Shown here: positions 1-5,438 of the stretch, piece after piece
Position numbering within the stretch: position 1 is the stretch's first letter
Layout of the letters: the number at the start of each line of letters is the position of its first letter
Source of the DNA: Oscillospiraceae bacterium
Lineage (GTDB): Bacteria > Bacillota > Clostridia > Oscillospirales > Acutalibacteraceae
DNA length: 7,950 nucleotides
Direction of reading: 5' to 3'
Assembly (NCBI GenBank): GCA_009786735.1
Contig: WQRM01000066.1
Span: 1 to 7,950 of the forward strand
Notes under the pieces: model-generated
Seen by the model: only the letters and a program-made list of their open reading frames with translations
The model's database searches: none
What the model was told of the DNA's origin: nothing
Translations under genes and position numbers: made by a program

Positions 1-1
1 C

Positions 2-262
2 CCGCGCTCGGTGGAGCTGATGCTCACCAAGTATCTGCAGCTGTGCGGGCTGGAGAACCGCGGCTACAGCATCCACAAGCTGCGCCACACCGCCGCCACG
101 CTCATGTATCAAAACGATGTGGACGTGCTGCAGCTCAAAGAGATACTCGGTCACGAGAACCTATCCACCACGCAAATCTACACCCACGTGCTGGACAAAC
201 AACTGCGCGCCGCTGTGGCGCAAAACCCACTGGCTAACGTACGCGCCGGCGATGATGACTAG
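2..262 (+). CDS. Xer-type tyrosine recombinase, C-terminal end (5' part outside window)
   Basis: The frame is open from the left edge to TAG at 260-262 and encodes the last ~87 residues of a tyrosine recombinase, an enzyme that cuts and rejoins DNA through a phosphotyrosine intermediate. Visible catalytic motifs are HKLRHTAAT (the H-x-x-R box), LGHENLSTTQ (the second conserved His) and IYTHV with the nucleophilic Tyr. The first catalytic Arg and the N-terminal SAM-like domain lie outside the window. A GTG at position 11 is open but falls inside the catalytic domain, so it is not the real start. The LSTTQIYTHV ending is typical of XerC/XerD, which resolve chromosome dimers, rather than of phage integrases. 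The spoIIM- and dacF-like genes nearby recall the Bacillus xerD neighbourhood, but the tail after the Tyr (NPLANVRAGDDD) differs from the usual Xer ending, so XerC, XerD or a host-type paralogue are all possible. Confidence 0.85.
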   Translation, partial: PRSVELMLTKYLQLCGLENRGYSIHKLRHTAATLMYQNDVDVLQLKEILGHENLSTTQIYTHVLDKQLRAAVAQNPLANVRAGDDD

Positions 263-263
263 G

Positions 264-380
264 CGCGCTCGCCGCGCGGGCATTACTTTTTCTTGAAAGA
301 AAAAGTAATCAAAAAGAACTTTCACATTTGATTAGACTATAATAGACCACAGCGAAGCGACCGAGCCCCACCGCAGGTGG
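264..380 (+). repeat. Intergenic repeat element, copy 1
   Basis: This element begins one base after the recombinase stop. It resembles 6231-6359 in the same block order: an identical 14-mer CGCGCTCGCCGCGC (264-277); a long hairpin at 282-309 with 13-bp arms (ATTACTTTTTCTT and its complement) around GA; a shared CAAAAAGAACTTT; a variable middle; then a 33-nt block (348-380) with one mismatch to the other copy, ending in the small hairpin CCACC-GCA-GGTGG (368-380). The hairpin is not followed by a T-tract, so it is not a canonical terminator. Resemblance continues weakly through the A-rich leader to the ribosome-binding site of the next gene. Function unknown: it could be a REP/MITE-like element, a structured leader or an unusual termination site. 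Confidence 0.75.
338..343 (+). promoter_or_regulatory. Isolated -10-like TATAAT inside repeat copy 1
   Basis: An exact TATAAT lies in the variable middle of repeat copy 1, about 70 nt before the small membrane-protein gene. No good -35 hexamer sits 16-18 nt upstream (AGAACT at 17 nt spacing) and there is no extended TG. The matching part of copy 2 lacks it. It is a weak candidate promoter for the gene at 412. Confidence 0.25.
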
Positions 381-411
381 CAAAAAAGCGACAAATAGAA
401 AGGAACTCACG

Positions 412-636
412 ATGAACCTACGAAACCGCAAGGGCTGCGGCTGCGTGCTTTGGGGCGGCTTAGCCTCGGGCGTGGTTGCAGCGATATTAAGCTGGCTGGT
501 CAACAGCAGCATTGGCTGGGCGTTGCTGCATTTTGTGGCGGGCATTTTCTACATCATCTGGTGGATGATCATGCATTTTCCCACGTGGCTGGCGAACTAC
601 GCTTCAGACATCGCCGCGATTTTCGGCTGGGCTTAA
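412..636 (+). CDS. Small two-helix membrane protein of unknown function
   Basis: This 74-residue protein starts at ATG 412 behind a good ribosome-binding site (AAAGGAA, about 6 nt upstream) and stops at TAA 634-636. I do not recognise a family. The short basic N-terminus (MNLRNRK) is followed by a Cys-Gly-Cys and two predicted membrane helices at about residues 9-31 and 34-56, the second rich in aromatic residues (FYIIWWMIMHF). A short amphipathic tail ends in FGWA. The positive-inside rule would put the N-terminus in the cytoplasm. The gene sits directly behind repeat copy 1 and meets the SpoIIM-like gene tail to tail with a 2-bp gap. The ribosome-binding site, hydrophobic pattern and fit to the gap support it as real, but it could be lineage-restricted. 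No function can be assigned. Confidence 0.65.
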   Translation: MNLRNRKGCGCVLWGGLASGVVAAILSWLVNSSIGWALLHFVAGIFYIIWWMIMHFPTWLANYASDIAAIFGWA

Positions 637-638
637 TG

Positions 639-1304
639 TCAATATAAGTCGAAGATACCCGAGAACACCGTGAACGTGATCGCATCCACAATGGCGGCAA
701 TCACGCTGGTCACCACCAGCACCACATAGCACATGCTGTAGCGCTTGAGGCTGCTTTCAGCGCGCTGGATTTTGCCGTTGAGCAACAGCAGCATGTCGCC
801 ACTCATCAGCATGCTTTCTTTGCAGGCGCTGAACATGATGAGCATGCTGATAACCGTTGCGGGATAATGCACCAGCAGCGCATAGCCCACGCCGGTGGCA
901 CCGTGCGCCAGATACAACCCGCCGCTGAGCACGCCAATGCCCAGCCCACGCAGCACCGGCAGCACCAACAACAGCGGTAATCCACCGGCGCTCAGCCCGA
1001 AGATATACGCAATGGCGAGGAAAATCATGTCGCCGCCGAAGTAGCTCAACGCGTTGGCCAGCATGCCGCCACCGGCTCGGCTGCTGCGCTGGGCCTGCAG
1101 CAAGGCCATCACTTGGGCCTGCCAACCGGTGTATCCAACCGCAGCCGTGCGTACGCCCAAAAACAGCCCCAGACCAAACAGCGCCACCAGCGCCAGCTTG
1201 TGCCAGTGCTTGTTCAGCAAATTTTTTATATCCTGCAAGCTGGGCAGGGTGTTCAAGGCATCCAGACGCAACCAGCGCAGTGATGTGAGTGCGCGTAAAT
1301 TCAT
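639..1304 (-). CDS. spoIIM: SpoIIM-like (stage II sporulation protein M family) integral membrane protein
   Basis: This is a 221-residue, strongly hydrophobic protein. I start it at ATG 1302-1304, which has GGAAAGGAA just upstream; the open frame extends to 1454, but the extra residues look like spacer. Predicted membrane segments lie at about 36-53, 92-118, 120-133, 139-161 and 190-213. The middle part (LPVLRGLGIGVLSGG near 115-129, then a helix containing HYPAT at 146-150) follows the SpoIIM/DUF95 pattern of a hydrophobic Lys/Arg-Gly-x-x-x-Gly turn followed by a proline-containing helix. In Bacillus, SpoIIM works with SpoIID and SpoIIP to degrade septal peptidoglycan during engulfment. Length fits the family (~200-215). 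Support is architecture plus the neighbouring dacF- and xer-like genes; sequence identity to classical SpoIIM looks low, so a general DUF95 membrane protein remains possible. Confidence 0.65.
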   Translation of the reverse strand: MNLRALTSLRWLRLDALNTLPSLQDIKNLLNKHWHKLALVALFGLGLFLGVRTAAVGYTGWQAQVMALLQAQRSSRAGGGMLANALSYFGGDMIFLAIAYIFGLSAGGLPLLLVLPVLRGLGIGVLSGGLYLAHGATGVGYALLVHYPATVISMLIMFSACKESMLMSGDMLLLLNGKIQRAESSLKRYSMCYVVLVVTSVIAAIVDAITFTVFSGIFDLY

Positions 1305-1637
1305 CTTGCATTCCTTTCCGTTGCACGCAATTGTTTTGCCGCCGAGTGATTGCACAGCCGCGCAAGCTGCAAAAACTTTTTCGCATGTTATCTTGTCCAT
1401 AGGTATGCAGCACGTCCGCGAATTATGTGCACGCAAATGCAACGACACGCGCACTTCATTCAGCTGAAGCGCGCGCGTTCATGTGATGCAATTCTCGTTC
1501 ACTTCACCGCAATGAAGTTTTGCTTTCGTGCAGTAAAGTGCACAGTTTGCTTTATTGCGATGAATTGCCGCTTTCGCGCGATGAAGTGTTCTGTTTACTT
1601 TAGCGCATTGAAGCGTTTGTTCGCCTCGCTCCCCTCT
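1305..1637. other. 333-bp intergenic stretch upstream of the SpoIIM-like gene
   Basis: No convincing gene lies here. The part next to spoIIM (1305-1392) would be its leader, with a GGAAAGGAA ribosome-binding site at its end. A sigma-E-like promoter candidate lies at 1400-1428. From 1453 to 1637 and into the dacF stop codon runs the array of 18-bp dyads. A + strand frame (1350-1649) crosses it and shows repeating F-x-A-M-K peptides, but only because the DNA period of 48 nt is a whole number of codons. Confidence 0.7.
1400..1428 (-). promoter_or_regulatory. Sigma-E-like promoter candidate for the SpoIIM-like gene
   Basis: On the - strand, ACATAAT (1428-1422) is followed after 14 nt by CATACCTA (1407-1400). 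The Bacillus sigma-E consensus is about KMATATT, N14, CATACAnT, so the -35-like box and the CATAC core with correct spacing match and positions 6 and 8 of the -10 do not. Transcription would start near 1392 and give an ~88-nt leader. Bacillus spoIIM is sigma-E dependent, which makes the match plausible. No equally good sigma-A promoter was seen in this interval. Confidence 0.4.
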
Positions 1638-1652
1638 TTATCGCACTAAAGC
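1453..1652. repeat. Tandem array of 18-bp dyad modules (6+6+6), 48-nt higher-order period
   Basis: Seven modules share the layout [NCTTYN]-N6-[TRAANN], mostly with GC at the centre of the spacer: 1453-1470, 1501-1518, 1522-1539, 1549-1566, 1570-1587, 1597-1614 and 1635-1652. The best are ACTTCA-ccgcaa-TGAAGT (1501) and TCTTTA-tcgcac-TAAAGC (1635). Centre spacing from 1501 alternates 21 and 27 nt, giving a 48-nt unit; unit starts 1453, 1501, 1549 and 1597 are exactly 48 apart. Units 1501-1548 and 1549-1596 agree at 32 of 48 positions. A degenerate module may sit near 1476-1493. The last module overlaps the dacF stop codon. Possible roles are a clustered operator or a repeat array; none is shown. 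Confidence 0.75.
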
Positions 1653-2801
1653 GCCAAGTAGCCGCTGCAGCATCAGCACAAAGCGCAGCTCCTGCACCGC
1701 ACGCGGCGCGGTGAGTGTATACTCCCCAACCACTTCGTCATCCAGCACCACCGTGATGCGCCCCAGCACCTGACCTTCCACCACCGGCGCCTGCACATCA
1801 AGCGCCAACTCAATGTTCTGCTGCAGCTCGTCTTCGCTGCCACGCGGCACCAAGATGGGCATGCCTCCGGGCAGCACCGGCGTGATGTATCTATCCTCGC
1901 CATGCAGCACGCGCACCGGCGTGATGAGGTTCGCCTCGATTTCGGGCGTTACTGTGCTGTAGTTCGCAAAGCCCCAGTTGAGCATGCGCTTCGCTGTGTC
2001 AAAGCGGTCGTTGCTGTTGTCGCTCCCCAGCACCACGGCAATCAGATGGGTATCCTCCCGCATCGCCGTCGCCGAGATGCAGCAGCCCGCACGGCTGGTC
2101 GTGCCGGTCTTTAGGCCGGTTGCGCCCTCAAAAAATCGCACCAAACGGTTGGTGTTCACCAGCTCCGTTTCGCCGTCGCGCAGCGAATCCATCCAGATCG
2201 TCGAATACGCCACCACTTCACTGTGTTGAAGCAATTCGCGACTCATCAGCGCAATATCATATGCCGTCGTCAGGTGATTTTCCGTGGTATCATCCAAACC
2301 GGTGCTATTTTCAAAGTTGGTGTTCACCATGCCCAGCTCAGCGGCTCTTTCGTTCATTAAAGCAACAAAGCCCTCTTCGCTGCCCGCAATCGCCTCCGCC
2401 AACGCCACACTAGCGTCATTGGCGCTGTAAATCGCGATCGCCTTGAGCAGATCCTCCACCAGCATGCTTTCGCCCTCACGCAGCCAAATCTGCGAGCCGC
2501 CCTTGCCCGAAGCCGTGGTACTCACCGTGATTTCGTCGGTCAGGCACAGCTTGCCGCCGGCTAGCGCTTCAGCCACCAAAAGCAGCGTCATCACCTTCGT
2601 GACCGATGCCGGATACAGCCTTTGGTGCTCGTTGTATGCCATGAGCACCTCGCCCGTGGCAGCGTCCATCAGCACTGCCGCGCGCGCCGCGATTTCCACG
2701 GGTTGCGCGCTACTTTCTCTCGCTAAAGCGTTCGTCGCTTTAGCCGACAAAACCATTCCTAGTGCTAAGACAATCGCCGCCGCTCTCTTCCATGTGCGCA
2801 T
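1638..2801 (-). CDS. dacF: Serine D-Ala-D-Ala carboxypeptidase (DacF / PBP5 type, peptidase S11)
   Basis: This 387-residue exported enzyme removes the terminal D-Ala from peptidoglycan pentapeptides at the outer membrane face. I start it at ATG 2799-2801, which follows GGAGG/GTGGAG and opens a signal peptide (MRTWKR, hydrophobic core, likely cleavage after ALA at residue 27); the frame extends to 2843 without a better start. All three penicillin-binding motifs are present: S66-V-T-K69 (nucleophilic Ser), S126-A-N128, and K231-T-G233. The C-terminal beta domain of the S11 family (PBP5_C) covers about residues 290-365, and a short tail rich in Leu and Arg could act as the amphipathic membrane anchor. 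Length fits DacF/DacA (~380-440). In Bacillus dacF is a sporulation gene; the SpoIIM-like neighbour fits that, but a vegetative DacA role cannot be excluded. No hairpin plus T-tract follows the stop. Confidence 0.9.
   Translation of the reverse strand: MRTWKRAAAIVLALGMVLSAKATNALARESSAQPVEIAARAAVLMDAATGEVLMAYNEHQRLYPASVTKVMTLLLVAEALAGGKLCLTDEITVSTTASGKGGSQIWLREGESMLVEDLLKAIAIYSANDASVALAEAIAGSEEGFVALMNERAAELGMVNTNFENSTGLDDTTENHLTTAYDIALMSRELLQHSEVVAYSTIWMDSLRDGETELVNTNRLVRFFEGATGLKTGTTSRAGCCISATAMREDTHLIAVVLGSDNSNDRFDTAKRMLNWGFANYSTVTPEIEANLITPVRVLHGEDRYITPVLPGGMPILVPRGSEDELQQNIELALDVQAPVVEGQVLGRITVVLDDEVVGEYTLTAPRAVQELRFVLMLQRLLGALVR
2722..2744 (-). repeat. 9-bp perfect inverted repeat in the dacF signal-peptide codons
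   Basis: GCTAAAGCG (2722-2730) and CGCTTTAGC (2736-2744) are exact complements around a 5-nt loop. In the dacF mRNA this would be a stable hairpin at coding positions ~58-80, within the signal-peptide codons. The left arm also belongs to a 6+6+6 dyad at 2712-2729. It could slow early translation or be part of the wider repeat family. Confidence 0.6.
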
Positions 2802-2867
2802 AACACTCCACTCCTCCACCTGCTTTGTGAAATTTTTATGCACACGCGTGTTTTTTTATGCCAGCCC

Positions 2868-2896
2868 TTGCATTTGCGCGCGATTTGTGGTACTAT
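2868..2896 (+). promoter_or_regulatory. Sigma-A-type promoter candidate for mtaB
   Basis: TTGCAT (2868-2873), a 17-nt spacer and TACTAT (2891-2896) with an extended TG (2888-2889) read toward mtaB. The start would be near 2903, giving a short ~28-nt leader with a strong ribosome-binding site. The -10 overlaps the -10 of the opposing dacF promoter. Confidence 0.5.
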
Positions 2897-2920
2897 AAAT
2901 ACACGCCATATCGCGAACAA
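2892..2920 (-). promoter_or_regulatory. Sigma-A-type promoter candidate for dacF
   Basis: On the - strand TTGTTC (2920-2915), a 17-nt spacer and TATAGT (2897-2892, five of six to TATAAT) read toward dacF, with a start near 2885 and an ~84-nt leader. Its -10 shares five base pairs with the opposing mtaB -10. A forespore sigma-F or sigma-G promoter was looked for and not convincingly found. Confidence 0.45.
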
Positions 2921-2925
2921 GGAGG
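2919..2925 (+). promoter_or_regulatory. Ribosome-binding site fixing the mtaB start
   Basis: AAGGAGG, a full Shine-Dalgarno match, lies 5 nt before GTG 2931. It decides for this GTG over the in-frame ATG at 2838 further upstream, whose extra residues would overlap the promoter and do not resemble the family N-terminus. Confidence 0.85.
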
Positions 2926-2930
2926 CTGCC

Positions 2931-4214
2931 GTGACGGTTGGATTTTATACGCTTGGTTGCAAAGTTAACCAGGCCGACAGCAATGCGATTGCTGCGCACA
3001 TGTCCGCTTCGGGCTACACCACCGCGCCGCCCGAAACCGCCGACATCGTGGTGCTCAACTCCTGCACCGTCACCGCCGAAAGTGACCGAAAAACCCGCCA
3101 AACCCTGCGACGCTTTCGCAAGGTGAATCAAGAATGCATTCTTGTACTCACCGGCTGTGCCGTGCAAGTTTGCGACGATTTAGCGCAGCAGTACCCTGAA
3201 GCTGACTTGATCCTCGGGCAACGCGATGTTCGCGATTTAGCACGCTACATCAATGAGTTTTTCTTGCGCCGTCAGCCACTTATGCACGTTTCTGCGCATC
3301 AGCGCGATGAATCGTTTGATGCACCCGCACAAGCCCTAACCTCCACCCGCGCTACCCTGAAAATCCAAGATGGCTGCGATCATTTTTGTAGCTATTGCAT
3401 CGTCCCGCACGCGCGTGGTTCTGTGCGTTCCAAGCCGCTTGACGACGTGCGCCGCGACGCGCAAACCCTTGTTGGCCAAGGCTTTCAAGAGATTGTGCTC
3501 GTCGGCATCAACTTGGCCGCTTACGGCAAAGGGCAAGATTATGATCTCGGCAACGCGGTTTTGGCTGCCGCAGAATCCGGCGTTTCACGCATCCGCCTTG
3601 GCTCGCTTGAACCCGATTTACTCAGCGAAAGCGTTTTAGGTGCGCTTTCTTGCGCGAAAGCGTTTTGCCCGCATTTTCATCTATCTTTGCAAAGTGGATG
3701 CGACAGCGCGCTAAAGCGCATGGGGCGGCGTTACGACGCGATTTACTACGCTAACTTAGTGTCTCGACTGCGCGAGAGCTTCCCCAATTCGTCCATTACC
3801 ACGGACATCATGGTCGGTTTCCCCGGCGAAACTGAGCAAGAACACGCACAATCACTCGCCTTTGTGGAAGAAATATCCTTTTCCAACGTGCATGTCTTCC
3901 CGTTTTCGCCACGTCCGGGTACGCCGGCCGCCTCGTTCGCAGGGCAAATCGTTAAAGCAGAAAAGCAACGCCGTGCCCAGCAAGCAGTTTCTTTGACTAA
4001 ATCACTAAACCGCGCTTTTCTCGCCACACAAATTGGACAAACCCACGAAGTTTTGCTTGAGCAACCCGCCAAAAATGGCGGTATGCAAGGCTACACGCGC
4101 AATTACACCCCGGTGGTCGCGCTCAATGCCACGCCCGCGCAGCGAAACCTGCTTGTGCAGATTGCAGTTTCTCACGTTGATGGGGAACAGTGCGTCGGAC
4201 TGGTCGCGCATTAA
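2931..4214 (+). CDS. mtaB: tRNA t6A37 methylthiotransferase MtaB (radical SAM)
   Basis: This 427-residue iron-sulfur enzyme converts t6A to ms2t6A at position 37 of ANN-decoding tRNAs. From GTG 2931 the protein begins MTVGFYTLGCKVNQ, the typical N-terminus of the methylthiotransferase domain, with its three cluster Cys at C10, C45 (NSCTVT) and C76 (TGCAV). The radical SAM core follows with C149-x3-C153-x2-C156 (DGCDHFCSYC), then VPHARG, LQSGCDSALKRM and TDIMVGFPGET. The C-terminal ~60 residues form the TRAM tRNA-binding domain. Lack of an extended N-terminus and the GCKVNQ motif favour MtaB/YqeV over MiaB or RimO. It diverges from dacF and converges on tmcAL, overlapping it by four bases at the stop codons. 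The first ~1,000 bases are rich in TTAG/TAAAGCG-like words, also seen in the array at 1453-1652. Confidence 0.95.
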   Translation: MTVGFYTLGCKVNQADSNAIAAHMSASGYTTAPPETADIVVLNSCTVTAESDRKTRQTLRRFRKVNQECILVLTGCAVQVCDDLAQQYPEADLILGQRDVRDLARYINEFFLRRQPLMHVSAHQRDESFDAPAQALTSTRATLKIQDGCDHFCSYCIVPHARGSVRSKPLDDVRRDAQTLVGQGFQEIVLVGINLAAYGKGQDYDLGNAVLAAAESGVSRIRLGSLEPDLLSESVLGALSCAKAFCPHFHLSLQSGCDSALKRMGRRYDAIYYANLVSRLRESFPNSSITTDIMVGFPGETEQEHAQSLAFVEEISFSNVHVFPFSPRPGTPAASFAGQIVKAEKQRRAQQAVSLTKSLNRAFLATQIGQTHEVLLEQPAKNGGMQGYTRNYTPVVALNATPAQRNLLVQIAVSHVDGEQCVGLVAH

Positions 4215-5416
4215 AGCACAATCACACTCCGACGTTGCTCCATTCCGCACGATTGCACCCGTGGCATCGCAAGAGCCATCAAGTCTGCCGCGCGACACTC
4301 ATGCGCAAATTGTCCCTGCGCTTCAGGCGACATTTTTTTTATGTCTGCTGTGCGCGAAACGATGGGCAAGAGCTGATTTGCTTTTGCGCGGTGAAGCAAC
4401 TCTCGGCCTTTTTGCGTGTGTCCTATTATCCGAGTAAAGCGCGGAACTGCCTCCAGCTCTTCGACGCTTTGTCCGATTAAGGCGCAAAAGAGTGCCCTCC
4501 TCACCCGCGCGGCAGGGTAGCGTTTTCCCGTCGCCGCTCGCAGGATTCCCTCCACGCTATTTTCTTCTCGCACCGCGCGATGCAACAGGTTCTCCATGCC
4601 TTCCGAAATGTCCGGCAATGCGGCGAAATCTGCGAGCTGCATGGCACGCAAACGCAGTAACCATGCGGTTTCCAGCCGTTTCATATCAACTGGTGCGCGA
4701 CCATTGGATATTTCTTCCTGTAGCCAGCTTGCACTCGGTACTTCGCATAATATTTTCTCGTTGGCGGCACTCTCTTTTAGAATTATGCGAAGTTCGCTTG
4801 CGCTAGCGAAGCCCTCTCCGCCGATTTCGTCGTGCGCTGCACCCTCTCTTTTCACGGCAAACGGCTCGATTTTCGCGCCCAAACGCTTTATCGCGTTGAT
4901 ATATTCCACCCCAAGCGTGTCATTTGGCGTGCGCAACACGGCGGCCGCCTGCGCATCCACCTCTGCCACTGCCCCCTGCCTCGCCCGCGCGAAGGCCTCC
5001 CCCTCCCCTACCCGCTTTCGCAGGCTAAGCACTACCCTCTCGTCCCCTGTTAACGCGGCAGCGTGCTGAAGCAATGATAAGTCTGCACTTTCGCTGCCAA
5101 AACTAAGCCTATCCACACACCCCAGCGAGTTCAACAGGTGCACGCCCGCCCGCGCAAAATCCTGCGCACGCGAGCAAGACCACGGCGTGGGCAGCAAAAT
5201 CACCAGATCCGCACCGTTTTCAAGCGCCATGCGCGCCCGCACGTGCGTCTGCGCGATGGCAAACTCGCCGCGTTGCACCGTGCAGCCGCTCATCACCACC
5301 ACCACATGCGTGGCACCAGCGGCGCGCGTTTGTGCAATATGCCAAGCATGCCCCCTGTGAAATGGGTTATATTCGGCAATAATGCCAGCTACCACAGCAT
5401 CTTTCAAGTCAAGCAC
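4211..5416 (-). CDS. tmcAL: tRNA(Met) cytidine acetate ligase TmcAL
   Basis: This ~401-residue protein activates acetate with ATP and acetylates C34, the wobble base of elongator tRNA-Met, giving ac4C. The N-terminal nucleotidyltransferase-like motif GIIAEYNPFHRGHAWH contains the HxGH box (H20-R-G-H23). Further family blocks are MSGCTVQRGEFA (usually MSGN-VQRGEPA, so Cys replaces Asn), GADLVILLPTPWS, DRLSFGSES and SASELR. Length matches the ~400 usual for the family. The start is uncertain: GTG 5414-5416 lies in the frame, but TTG 5405-5407 is better spaced from GGGGTG and gives MKDAVVAGIIAEYNPF, closer to the family N-terminus. The gene converges on mtaB, so two tRNA modification genes end tail to tail on shared bases. 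It diverges from radC with a near-consensus promoter. Confidence 0.92.
   Translation of the reverse strand: MLDLKDAVVAGIIAEYNPFHRGHAWHIAQTRAAGATHVVVVMSGCTVQRGEFAIAQTHVRARMALENGADLVILLPTPWSCSRAQDFARAGVHLLNSLGCVDRLSFGSESADLSLLQHAAALTGDERVVLSLRKRVGEGEAFARARQGAVAEVDAQAAAVLRTPNDTLGVEYINAIKRLGAKIEPFAVKREGAAHDEIGGEGFASASELRIILKESAANEKILCEVPSASWLQEEISNGRAPVDMKRLETAWLLRLRAMQLADFAALPDISEGMENLLHRAVREENSVEGILRAATGKRYPAARVRRALFCALIGQSVEELEAVPRFTRIIGHTQKGRELLHRAKANQLLPIVSRTADIKKMSPEAQGQFAHECRAADLMALAMPRVQSCGMEQRRSVIVL
4740..4810. repeat. Cluster of inverted repeats inside tmcAL
   Basis: ACTTCGCATAAT (4740-4751) and ATTATGCGAAGT (4782-4793) are perfect 12-bp arms separated by 30 nt. Two smaller dyads abut the right arm: GCGAA-g-TTCGC (4788-4798 region), and TTCGCT-tgcgct-AGCGAA (4793-4810), which repeats the 6+6+6 geometry of the array near 1500 with a different sequence. 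All of it lies in the tmcAL reading frame near the SASELR motif. Confidence 0.6.
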
Positions 5417-5438
5417 CCCGCATCATTGTGTTTTTTTT

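Noticed and set aside
283..308. Hairpin in repeat copy 1 as a rho-independent terminator of the recombinase gene
   Set aside because: The stem is mostly A-T and is followed by an A-rich stretch, not a T-tract; a non-canonical termination role is left open under the repeat finding.
1054..1467. A 137-codon + strand frame antisense to the SpoIIM-like gene
   Set aside because: Typical antisense shadow in GC-rich coding sequence, without a ribosome-binding site.
1350..1649. A + strand frame of 99 codons with repeating F-x-A-M-K-C peptides
   Set aside because: The peptide repeats follow from the 48-nt DNA period being 16 codons. There is no ribosome-binding site, and the conserved feature is the DNA dyad.
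3129..3144. A 16-bp perfect palindrome (CAAGAATG and its complement) in mtaB
   Set aside because: It encodes ordinary residues, stands alone and lacks the geometry of the other dyads; taken as chance.
5108..5120. A DnaA-box-like word (CTATCCACA)
   Set aside because: A single one-mismatch copy inside tmcAL, with no AT-rich stretch or further boxes.
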